A stretch of DNA of 10,874 nucleotides from Fimbriimonadales bacterium (GTDB lineage: Bacteria > Armatimonadota > Fimbriimonadia > Fimbriimonadales > GBS-DC): NCBI GenBank assembly GCA_026416065.1, contig JAOAFW010000045.1, positions 1 through 10,874 on the forward strand, given 5' to 3'. This document shows positions 1-5,977 of this stretch, in pieces. The translations under genes and the position numbers were made by a program. Position 1 is the stretch's first letter, and every line of letters begins with the position of its first letter. The notes beneath the pieces are model-generated. The model searched no databases. It was not told the origin of the DNA and saw only the letters and a list, made by a program, of their open reading frames with translations.

Positions 1-855
1 CATCTGCTCTACGACCGTATCGGGCGCGACGGGGACGAGTTCGAACTCTGCACTGAGACGCGCCTGCCAGTCACTGGGCGTTCCCGGGGGCAGATCCGTT
101 AGCACCCGATGCGTCGGCAAAATCACCAATCCCGGGTCATCCAGCGGAACCAGCAGGATGGGCAGGAACCGCTCCGGCGAACCTTCCGTGCCGTATGCTT
201 GTCCAAAGCGCAGGGCGGTCTCGTAGCGGTGGTGTCCATCGGCAATCCACACGCGCGCCTTCTCGAATGCGCGTTCGAAACGCGCCACCTCCACGGGGTT
301 GGTAATACGCTCCAGTTTGTGGGCGTTGCCTTCAGGCAGCTCGTCGCCCTCAATCTGCGCAATTGGCTCCCACAGCAGGTCGGCGATGGCTTCTTGAAAC
401 GCGGGGGTGTCTTCGAACAGCCCGAAGATGGTCTCCACGTGGGTGCGCGTCGCTTGCAGCAGGCGGAATCGGTCTTCCTTCACACCGGGGAAGGTCTGCT
501 CGTGGGGCAACACGACGCCGCGCTCATAAGGCTCGGTATGTAGTAATACGAAATAACCCGTGCGAGTTCGAAGCGTGTTTGTCAGCGGGTCAAGAAAGCG
601 TTGCGTATATCGGTAGATAGCGGGTTCAGTGTCCTGACGCAGCACCCCCTCAGCAAGCCAGTGCTGCAGCAGGCGCGCCGCGTTCTCGTAGCGATGTTCG
701 TTGTCTTGAGGTAAGGTTAAGTGGGCTATATTATACGGGTTGCGCTCCGCCAGCTCCGCGCGAAGCGTTTCATCTATCACATCATAAGGCGGCGCGACCA
801 CCTCGGGGATCAGTCGCGCGAACCGGGTCGCTCGAAATGCTCTCACTACTGCCAT
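1..855 (-). CDS. DUF1015 family protein (partial, C-terminus off the left edge)
   Basis: The frame is open from an ATG at 855 to the window edge, giving 285 codons. The N-terminus has the family pattern of a short beta strand and 'VAPPYDVI' (about residues 20-28). 'LPTHRVL' lies near residue 246, and the hallmark 'VWIADGHHRYETAL' near residues 202-215 matches DUF1015, a widespread bacterial family without an established biochemical role. Family members are usually around 400 residues or slightly more, so roughly the last third is missing. The start is fixed by AAGGAG at 865-870, 9 nt upstream. A GGTATAAT box at 957-964 implies a leader of about 95 nt. The gene is the first of its transcript; what follows it is outside the window. 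Family assignment is firm, function is unknown. Confidence 0.9.
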   Translation of the reverse strand, partial: MAVVRAFRATRFARLIPEVVAPPYDVIDETLRAELAERNPYNIAHLTLPQDNEHRYENAARLLQHWLAEGVLRQDTEPAIYRYTQRFLDPLTNTLRTRTGYFVLLHTEPYERGVVLPHEQTFPGVKEDRFRLLQATRTHVETIFGLFEDTPAFQEAIADLLWEPIAQIEGDELPEGNAHKLERITNPVEVARFERAFEKARVWIADGHHRYETALRFGQAYGTEGSPERFLPILLVPLDDPGLVILPTHRVLTDLPPGTPSDWQARLSAEFELVPVAPDTVVEQM

Positions 856-956
856 AGATATCTGCTCCTTCGCTGTATAAGGGTACGCCCCATACATTCC
901 TGGTGGATGGAAAGTGAAAGAAACGGAGAGTCGCCTTCCACTTCAGGATGCCGCCA

Positions 957-964
957 ATTATACC
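957..964 (-). promoter_or_regulatory. Putative -10 element of the DUF1015 gene
   Basis: On the minus strand this reads GGTATAAT, the same octamer found upstream of polX, the MBL lipoprotein, the peroxiredoxin and the right-edge gene. No convincing TTGACA-like -35 box lies 16-18 nt upstream. Transcription would start near 950, leaving a leader of about 95 nt that ends in the Shine-Dalgarno sequence at 865-870. Confidence 0.55.
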
Positions 965-1011
965 CGAAAATAGCGCAATTTACCAGCCACGGTTTCAAAT
1001 AGTTTAATGTT

Positions 1012-1066
1012 GGTGGGACGCCGACGCTACGCCCTCGCTGTTCCCACCGACGAGGATACTGGGCGT
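1012..1066 (-). repeat. Interleaved inverted repeats downstream of the DUF3006-like gene
   Basis: Two pairs of complementary arms interleave: GGTGGGA (1012-1018) with TCCCACC (1042-1048), and ACGCCC (1029-1034) with GGGCGT (1061-1066). In the transcript of the polX/DUF3006 operon they follow the stop codon by about 16 nt. The order a-b-a'-b' allows either two alternative hairpins or a pseudoknot. No T-run follows on the minus strand (the sequence continues AACATTAAAC), so a classical intrinsic terminator is not shown. It could be an mRNA 3' structure or a dispersed REP-like palindrome. Confidence 0.35.
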
Positions 1067-1081
1067 CTCTCCAAAGTGCTC

Positions 1082-1318
1082 CTATTCTTCCTGCAACTCT
1101 TGCAAGAGTGACTCGATATCGGTTCGCATTTCGGCTTGCGCCTCAGCGTCAGGGGTGAACTCCACGCGCAGCCAATCGCCTTCGCGCGTATTGGGAGGGA
1201 GCCACTCCAGCGGGCAGAGCCACTGCAGATAGTCGCCTTCGGCAAGGCGTATCAGCAGCACGGCGAGCAAATCGCCGCGTTCAGTAGTTTCAACCCGATC
1301 TACGAAAGCGCGTATCAT
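1082..1318 (-). CDS. DUF3006-like small protein
   Basis: A 78-residue protein with an acidic C-terminus. The pattern 'IRAFVDRVE...GDLLAVLLI' followed by 'LPPNTREGDWLRVEF' (about residues 40-54) resembles the small beta-rich DUF3006 family, whose members open with 'DRFE' and contain a central 'P...EGD.L.V' turn; their molecular role is not established. In some bacteria DUF3006 genes sit beside ComEC-like MBL genes; here such a gene lies several kb away on the same strand. The ATG at 1318 overlaps the polX stop (1315-1317) as ATGA, so translation is probably coupled and no separate ribosome binding site is needed. It ends the operon. The family call rests on a short pattern and is tentative; that the ORF is real is well supported by the coupling. 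Confidence 0.65.
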   Translation of the reverse strand: MIRAFVDRVETTERGDLLAVLLIRLAEGDYLQWLCPLEWLPPNTREGDWLRVEFTPDAEAQAEMRTDIESLLQELQEE

Positions 1319-3039
1319 CGTGAGCTTCTCCTATCATTGAGCCATTGCAACAGGGCATTGAGCGAGTGGGTATTGACGATGCGTTCTGGTGTCGCCCATG
1401 CGCGTTGCGCCAGTCCCACCGCCAGTTCCATCGCATACAGGTCGCGTGTGGCGTGTGCATCGGTTCCCAAGCTAATCCATGCGCCGCTTTCGACCAGCAG
1501 GCGGGCAATCGGCGTCGGCGGGTCCATGCGCGTCGGGTAGCCGTTGATTTCGACGGCTTTGCCCAGCGCACGGGCGCGTTCGAAAATTCGTTCCCAGTCG
1601 GCGTCGTTGGGAGGACGCTTGCCATACCGTCTGCCTGTAGGATGCGCCAGGATATCCACGGCGGGATGTTCCAGAGCGTGGAGCAAGCGTTGGGTCATCT
1701 GTTCCGCGGGCTGACCGTGATTGTCGTGGATACCTGCCAGCACCAGCTGCGCCTCGCGCAGCATGCGTTCCGGCGCACGCAGCGTCCCATCCGCGAGAAT
1801 ATTCACCTCGATGGCGTTGAGCAGATACGGTCGTCCGCCCTGCTGTTCGTTTAGCTGGTCGAGGGCGCGCCTGCGCTGGTCGAACGCCTCAAGGGGGTCG
1901 CCGTCGTAGCCGAGCATGTGGGCGTGGTCAGTAATAGCGAGAAACTCATAACCCCGTGCGGCAGCGGTCTGCGCCATCTCCTCCAGCGTGTTGAATCCAT
2001 CAGACCACGTGGAGTGGCTTTGCAGATCACCTCGAACCTCCTCTAACAGAACGAGTTTAGGCAATCGCCCTTGTTCCGCCGCCTCCAGTTCGCCCGTATC
2101 CTCACGCAGCGTGGGCGGAATCCAGGGCAATTCCAGCGCGGCGTAGACCGCTTCTTCGGTATCGGCTGCAACGCACCGCGCACCCTGCCATACGCCGTAC
2201 TCGTTGAGTTTTAATCCCCGCTCAATCGCGCGCTGGCGCAGGCGAATTGAGTGTGCTTTCGAGCCGGTGATGTACACCGTACCTGCACCCCAGCTTTCAG
2301 GGGGCACGGTTTTGAGGTCTACCTGCAGCCCGTCGCTGAGGAACACCTGCGCACGGTTCGCCCCCTGTGAATAGACTTCGCTAATCTGAGGCAGTCGGAC
2401 GAACGCTTCCAGCACGCGCTCCGGCTGCGCGGTTGCGACGAGGTAATCTAAATCGCCCACATCTTCCTGCATGCGCCGTACTGAGCCGCCCAACAGCGCG
2501 TTTCCAACGCCCTCTAACTGCTGAATCGCCTGCAGGAGCTCGCGTCCGCGCGGCAGGGCGAACCCCAGCGGCGTGCGCCGTTGCGCCTTATGCTTGAGTT
2601 CGACCAGCCGCAGCAATCGCGCGCGCTTTTTTGTGCCCAGCACTGCGTCGGCGACACCGCTGAGAAGCGCGTTGCGCAAGCTCTGCAAGTCGTGGATACC
2701 CAACTGCTCATGGAGTTGCCGTGCCGTCTTCGCGCCAATGCCGGGAACCGCCATCACCTCGAGGATGCCCGCTGGAACCTGACGGAGCAACTCCTCACGC
2801 TTGGGAATAACGCCCGTGCGGAGGTACGCCAGAATCTTTTCGGCAATCGCTTCACCAATACCTGGGATGGTCTGCAGCGTGTCGACGCCACTTTCCGCAA
2901 GGGTCTCGATAGGCGTCTGCAGGGTTTCGAGGGTGTGCGCTGCCTGACGATAGGCGCGCGACTTGAAGGGGCTATCGCCCACATAATCCGTGAGGTCTGC
3001 CAGTTCCAGGAACTGCTGGGCGATTGCCTCGTTGGACAT
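1315..3039 (-). CDS. polX: DNA polymerase/3'-5' exonuclease PolX
   Basis: A 574-residue bacterial family X DNA polymerase, a cytoplasmic enzyme that fills gaps in base-excision and break repair. The N-terminal 8-kDa-like part has helix-hairpin-helix segments 'IPGIGEAIAEKI' (58-69) and 'VPGIGAKTARQL' (98-109). The nucleotidyltransferase core has 'GGSVRR' (184-189), the metal-binding pair D196/D198 in 'GDLDYLV', and a third Asp near D241. The C-terminal PHP nuclease domain (about 336-574) shows 'GDLQSHSTWSDG' (337-348), 'ITDHA' (D371, H372), E411, H438, 'ILAHP' (H466) and 'GTDAHA' (D527, H529). The first PHP motif has Gln340 where many PHP proteins have His. The ATG at 3039 is preferred over an upstream in-frame TTG at 3093, because the family begins at about this point and a GGTATAAT box sits inside the would-be extension. 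Length is typical. It is translationally coupled to the DUF3006-like gene. Confidence 0.95.
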   Translation of the reverse strand: MSNEAIAQQFLELADLTDYVGDSPFKSRAYRQAAHTLETLQTPIETLAESGVDTLQTIPGIGEAIAEKILAYLRTGVIPKREELLRQVPAGILEVMAVPGIGAKTARQLHEQLGIHDLQSLRNALLSGVADAVLGTKKRARLLRLVELKHKAQRRTPLGFALPRGRELLQAIQQLEGVGNALLGGSVRRMQEDVGDLDYLVATAQPERVLEAFVRLPQISEVYSQGANRAQVFLSDGLQVDLKTVPPESWGAGTVYITGSKAHSIRLRQRAIERGLKLNEYGVWQGARCVAADTEEAVYAALELPWIPPTLREDTGELEAAEQGRLPKLVLLEEVRGDLQSHSTWSDGFNTLEEMAQTAAARGYEFLAITDHAHMLGYDGDPLEAFDQRRRALDQLNEQQGGRPYLLNAIEVNILADGTLRAPERMLREAQLVLAGIHDNHGQPAEQMTQRLLHALEHPAVDILAHPTGRRYGKRPPNDADWERIFERARALGKAVEINGYPTRMDPPTPIARLLVESGAWISLGTDAHATRDLYAMELAVGLAQRAWATPERIVNTHSLNALLQWLNDRRSSR

Positions 3040-3045
3040 AGCCTG

Positions 3046-3053
3046 ATTATACC
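3046..3053 (-). promoter_or_regulatory. Putative -10 element of polX, 6 nt from the ATG
   Basis: The minus strand reads GGTATAAT followed by CAGGCT and then the ATG at 3039. A start point about 7 nt past the box would fall on or next to the A of the start codon, giving a leaderless mRNA. The purine-rich AAGGGG that might look like a ribosome binding site overlaps the upstream edge of the box and would not be in such a transcript. Confidence 0.6.
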
Positions 3054-3131
3054 CCTTGCGCAGATAAACTTCGCCGACAACTTTCACCGCCAAAACCTTT
3101 TTAGTTTGCAGGAATTTCTGTGAAATCGATG

Positions 3132-3137
3132 TATAAT
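3132..3137 (+). promoter_or_regulatory. Putative -10 element of the prepilin/comEA operon
   Basis: TATAAT at 3132-3137 would start transcription near 3144, leaving a leader of about 67 nt before the prepilin ATG at 3211. No good -35 hexamer was found at 16-18 nt. An in-frame ATG at 3148 lies only 10 nt downstream of the box. Confidence 0.55.
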
Positions 3138-3154
3138 AGACGTACTCATGACTT

Positions 3155-3190
3155 TGCGCAGGCGAGTGGGCATGCTGAGTCGCTGGCGCA
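3155..3190 (+). promoter_or_regulatory. Imperfect hairpin in the prepilin leader
   Basis: TGCGCAGGCGA (3155-3165) and TCGCTGGCGCA (3180-3190) pair with two mismatches around a 14-nt loop. The structure ends 4 nt before the Shine-Dalgarno sequence AAAGGAGG (3195-3202), leaving it exposed. It might stabilise the 5' end of a highly expressed pilin transcript; a chance fold is possible. Confidence 0.35.
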
Positions 3191-3210
3191 GGTCAAAGGA
3201 GGCGATACCT

Positions 3211-4044
3211 ATGCGTTCTGGCAGAGGCTTTACGCTCATCGAGTTGCTGGTAGTCATCGCGATTATCGCCATTTTAGCGGCGATTTTATTCCCGGTGTTT
3301 GCGCAGGCGCGCGAGTCGGCGCGTCAGACGACCTGTGCTTCCAACATGAACCAGCTCAGTCGCGCCATATCGATGTACGCAGCAGACCACGAGCAGACCC
3401 TCCCGATGAACCGCATCGTGCTGGGGCCCGGCGGTACGGGTTTGCCCGACACTGCGCGTCGCACATGGGCGAGTCTGGTCAACCCGTATGTGAAGAACAA
3501 GGATGTGTTCTTCTGTCCCAATGCCGAGAAGCCACCGGCAGACTTCAATCTGGATAACTGGGTCATGCGTGGCTGGCTCTCTGTGGGTTACAACACGCAC
3601 ATCGCAGGCTGGTACTGGATTGGCGGCGACTTGCCCAGTGGCGAACACACGATTATGGTGCCGAACCTGGCGATGATACGCGAGGCGGCGCAGTTCGTGC
3701 TGCTGGCGGACACGGCGAATGGACGCTCGCCTCAGCAGGGCGGCAACTGTTTCGGCTTCTCCGCTGACAACAACTCCTACGGCGGTTGCGAGGGCACGTC
3801 CCAGTTCCGACAGGTGATTCAAGGGCTGGCGCGCAGTGGCACAGCGGGCTTCGCGCCCATCATGGGGCGTCATCGTGGCGGGTTGAACCTGACCTTCGCG
3901 GACGGACACACCAAGTGGCACCGCCTCGAAGCCGTGATTCCGAACCCGCGGATGTTCCCCTCAGGCGGCTGTTCCAACAACGAAGAGCTGCGGGACTTCA
4001 ACACCGCCAACACGCGCTGGCTCATCTGGAACCGCTGCTTGTAA
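3211..4044 (+). CDS. Prepilin-type protein, H-X9-DG family (first paralogue)
   Basis: A 277-residue secreted pilin-like protein. The leader is short and basic (MRSGRG), and prepilin peptidase is expected to cut between Gly6 and Phe7 ahead of 'FTLIELLVVIAIIAILAAIL', with the conserved Glu at mature position +5; the hydrophobic helix would assemble into a pilus or pseudopilus. The C-terminal region carries the prepilin-associated H-X9-DG motif: His221, nine residues, then Asp231-Gly232 in 'FADGHTKW'. Several cysteines (42, 102, 180, 193, 254, 276) may form disulfides. The start at 3211 is chosen for its Shine-Dalgarno AAAGGAGG at 3195-3202 with 8-nt spacing; an ATG at 3148 would add 21 mostly basic residues. 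It leads a four-gene plus-strand cluster and shares its N-terminal helix with the gene at 4247. Such paralogues are abundant in Armatimonadota and Planctomycetota; substrate or role is unknown. Confidence 0.93.
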   Translation: MRSGRGFTLIELLVVIAIIAILAAILFPVFAQARESARQTTCASNMNQLSRAISMYAADHEQTLPMNRIVLGPGGTGLPDTARRTWASLVNPYVKNKDVFFCPNAEKPPADFNLDNWVMRGWLSVGYNTHIAGWYWIGGDLPSGEHTIMVPNLAMIREAAQFVLLADTANGRSPQQGGNCFGFSADNNSYGGCEGTSQFRQVIQGLARSGTAGFAPIMGRHRGGLNLTFADGHTKWHRLEAVIPNPRMFPSGGCSNNEELRDFNTANTRWLIWNRCL

Positions 4045-4054
4045 GGAGGTGTGC

Positions 4055-4231
4055 ATGCAGACCTTTCGAGACAAACCCGTTCTTGCCGTCGGACTGCTGA
4101 TTGTGGCGCTCGTGGTCGTGTTCTTGAGCTGGTTCCTGTTCATACGCCCGGCTTCACCGCCCGCGGTGGAACCAGTGACCCCGCCGCCCGTTCAACAGAA
4201 CCCCGACCAGGGACAAGGACAAATGCTCTAA
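4055..4231 (+). CDS. Small single-pass membrane protein with a Pro-rich tail
   Basis: A 58-residue protein that I do not recognise. Residues 1-8 are short and charged (MQTFRDKP), residues 9-32 form one strongly hydrophobic helix (from 'VLAVGLLIVALVVVF' to 'FLFI'), and the remainder is a Pro/Gln-rich tail (residues 34-58) containing 'PPAVEPVTPPPVQQ'. By the positive-inside rule the tail would face outside the membrane. The ATG at 4055 is preceded by AAGGAGG at 4043-4049, which includes part of the upstream prepilin stop codon, so the two genes are only 10 nt apart. Position between two prepilins suggests an accessory membrane component of the same apparatus, but that is inference. It lacks a prepilin cleavage motif. 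Confidence 0.8.
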   Translation: MQTFRDKPVLAVGLLIVALVVVFLSWFLFIRPASPPAVEPVTPPPVQQNPDQGQGQML

Positions 4232-4246
4232 TAAGGGGGTTTCATC

Positions 4247-5197
4247 ATGAAAAATCATCGTGGATTCACACTGATTGAACTACTGGTTGTAATTGCGATT
4301 ATCGCTATTTTAGCGGCGATTCTGTTCCCGGTGTTCGCGCGGGCACGCGAGTCGGCTGCGCGTACCCAATGTCTGAACAACATCAAGCAGATTACCCTCG
4401 GCGCGCTGATGTATGTGCAGGACTACGACGAGAGGATGCCGATGGGCGTGAATGTGAGCGGCGGTCCGACGGAACCAGCGGATGCAAACACACCGCCCGC
4501 GATGCGCAATCCCTGGTTGCGCTCGACGGGTTGCTGGATCGACCCACGCGGGATCGCATGTTCCAACAACGGGAATAACATTGCGGGACTGCGCTACCTG
4601 CCGATAGGTCAAATCGTCGGCAACGCGCCGCCGCGCCCGCGTGGACTGCCTGCGAACCTGCCCTATCCGTTCTATATTCACCGCATGGTCGACCCCTACA
4701 TCAAAGCCGGCGTGGCGCAGGAACGCCAGGAAATCATGACCTCGCGCACCGTGAAGGGTATCTGGTACTGCCCGGCGGACTCGACGGTGGTGGTCGCCAA
4801 CGGCGGCGAGAACAGCCTGTTTGAACTGACGGGACTGCGCCACTACCAGTTTCTTGGGCATGACTACATGTTCAACACATGGCTGGTGTATAACTACTCG
4901 GACCGTTTGCGCGGTGGGACGCCCGCACAGTGGACTTTCAACCCCAAGACGCTGGCGGGTGTGGCACGCCCCGCGGAGATCATTGTCTTCTTCGACGCCT
5001 TCGCTATGTGGCATGGTACTTCCCGAGGTCCCAACGGCGGTCCCATCCCCGAGAACTGGAATGTGGCGTTTCTGGATGGACACGCCAAAAACATTCCCCA
5101 CACTGTGTTTATGGATCAGCACCCGTCGTTCCCCTCCGCAGGTGGACGCACCATCCGCCTGAACCAGGATCCGGCGGCAGACAACCCGAACCTGTGA
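4247..5197 (+). CDS. Prepilin-type protein, H-X-DG family (second paralogue)
   Basis: A 316-residue pilin-like protein with leader MKNHRG, predicted cleavage between Gly6 and Phe7, and the same 'FTLIELLVVIAIIAILAAIL' helix as the gene at 3211; Glu is at mature +5. The first 40 residues are almost identical between the two, while the globular parts diverge, so they are paralogues rather than a recent duplicate. Near the C-terminus 'WNVAFLDGHAK' (271-281) supplies the DG of the H-X9-DG motif. The nearest upstream His (256) is 20 residues away instead of nine because of a Gly/Pro-rich insertion, so the spacing is atypical. AGGGGG at 4233-4238 precedes the ATG by 8 nt. It is 15 nt downstream of the small membrane protein gene and likely co-transcribed with it. 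Confidence 0.93.
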   Translation: MKNHRGFTLIELLVVIAIIAILAAILFPVFARARESAARTQCLNNIKQITLGALMYVQDYDERMPMGVNVSGGPTEPADANTPPAMRNPWLRSTGCWIDPRGIACSNNGNNIAGLRYLPIGQIVGNAPPRPRGLPANLPYPFYIHRMVDPYIKAGVAQERQEIMTSRTVKGIWYCPADSTVVVANGGENSLFELTGLRHYQFLGHDYMFNTWLVYNYSDRLRGGTPAQWTFNPKTLAGVARPAEIIVFFDAFAMWHGTSRGPNGGPIPENWNVAFLDGHAKNIPHTVFMDQHPSFPSAGGRTIRLNQDPAADNPNL

Positions 5198-5208
5198 ACA
5201 CTCTGGCA

Positions 5209-5252
5209 GGAACGCCTCACGCGCTGGCGAATCGCCTCACGGGAGGCGTTCC
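5209..5252 (+). promoter_or_regulatory. Inverted repeat covering the comEA-like ribosome binding site
   Basis: GGAACGCCTC (5209-5218) is perfectly complementary to GAGGCGTTCC (5243-5252), which directly abuts the ATG at 5253 and contains the Shine-Dalgarno GGGAGG (5241-5246). A second copy of CGCCTC at 5233-5238, part of the 9-nt direct repeat CGCCTCACG (5213-5221 and 5233-5241), can pair with the same GAGGCG (5243-5248) across an ACGG tetraloop. Either fold would hide the ribosome binding site. No T-run follows, so it does not look like a terminator for the prepilin gene. Confidence 0.55.
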
Positions 5253-5972
5253 ATGCATTCCATCTGGGATAAGCTGGAACTAAGGGAGAGAACGACGCTG
5301 TTGGCGGTCTACGCCGCGTCGGTGGTGTTGGCGTTGCTTTTAGGCTACGGCTGGGGAAGGAGCGGCGCGGAGCCCACCCTGCAAACAGGTGCGTTGCAAA
5401 CCAGCAGCGCAGTTGAAGTCATCGACTTGAGTCAGGCGGAGCCTCAGCCAGCTTCCGAGAATGCGCAAACATCCCCCGTTGAGACGCCCCAGTCCGCTGC
5501 GAATGACACGCTGGTCGTCCATGTAGTAGGCGCGGTCAAAAAGGCGGGCGTGTACACGTTAGCAACGGGTAGCCGAGTGGTAGACGCCATTGAACAGGCA
5601 GGCGGCGCGACGGCGAGCGCTGATTTGGACACGCTCAACCTCGCTGAGCCGCTGGTCGATGGGCAAAAAATCTATGTCCCACGCAAGGGCGAAACGCCTT
5701 CGCCTGTCGTCGCTGCTCCCACCGCCGCAAGCGCGTCTCGACCTGCTCGCTCGGAGCGGGCCGCCGCCTCGCCCCGATTTCCCATCAATCTCAACACGGC
5801 AACCGCCGAGGATCTGGAAGCCATTCCGGGGATTGGTCCGACGCTGGCACAGCGCATCGTCGAGTATCGGGCGACACACGGTAAGTTCAGCTCAGTCGAC
5901 GACTTACTGGAAGTGCACGGCATCGGGCAAAAAAGACTGGAGAATATGCGCCCGTATGTCACAGTGAAGTAG
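5253..5972 (+). CDS. ComEA-like DNA-binding protein (SLBB + helix-hairpin-helix)
   Basis: A 239-residue membrane-anchored protein. Residues 1-13 are cytoplasmic, about 14-32 form one transmembrane helix, and about 36-85 are a low-complexity extracytoplasmic linker. An SLBB domain spans 86-143 ('LVVHVVGAVKKAGVYTL', 'GSRVVDAIEQAGG', 'DGQKIYVP'). After a second Ala/Ser/Arg-rich linker comes a helix-hairpin-helix domain at 177-237 ('INLNTATAEDLEAIPGIG', 'KFSSVDDLLEVHGIG'). This is the domain order of ComEA, the receptor that binds incoming double-stranded DNA during natural transformation and hands it to ComEC. The ATG at 5253 follows GGGAGG, which is embedded in an inverted repeat. It is last in the prepilin cluster, 55 nt after the second prepilin. 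No ComEC channel gene is seen beside it, so a competence role is likely but not proven. Confidence 0.88.
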   Translation: MHSIWDKLELRERTTLLAVYAASVVLALLLGYGWGRSGAEPTLQTGALQTSSAVEVIDLSQAEPQPASENAQTSPVETPQSAANDTLVVHVVGAVKKAGVYTLATGSRVVDAIEQAGGATASADLDTLNLAEPLVDGQKIYVPRKGETPSPVVAAPTAASASRPARSERAAASPRFPINLNTATAEDLEAIPGIGPTLAQRIVEYRATHGKFSSVDDLLEVHGIGQKRLENMRPYVTVK

Positions 5973-5977
5973 CGACC

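Noticed and set aside
721..735. TATATTATA inside the DUF1015 gene
   Set aside because: It encodes part of the conserved 'RNPYNIAHL' segment; an internal promoter is possible but nothing downstream needs one.
3040..3093. TTG start of polX at 3093
   Set aside because: The 18 extra residues do not match the family and contain the GGTATAAT box; the ATG at 3039 is the natural start.
1345..3123. Plus-strand frames opposite polX (about 1345-1854 and 2581-3123)
   Set aside because: PolX is certain from all catalytic motifs across this interval; the opposite frames have no recognisable features.
3286..3921. A 211-residue minus-strand frame opposite the first prepilin
   Set aside because: Shadow of a confident pilin gene; no ribosome binding site or recognisable domain.
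4310..5122. A 270-residue minus-strand frame opposite the second prepilin
   Set aside because: Its composition (Arg/His/Val-rich) is that of an antisense shadow, and the plus-strand protein has a clear family motif at both ends.
5201..5252. Intrinsic terminator between the second prepilin and comEA
   Set aside because: The inverted repeat has a long loop and no T-run, and it abuts the comEA start, so a leader structure fits better.
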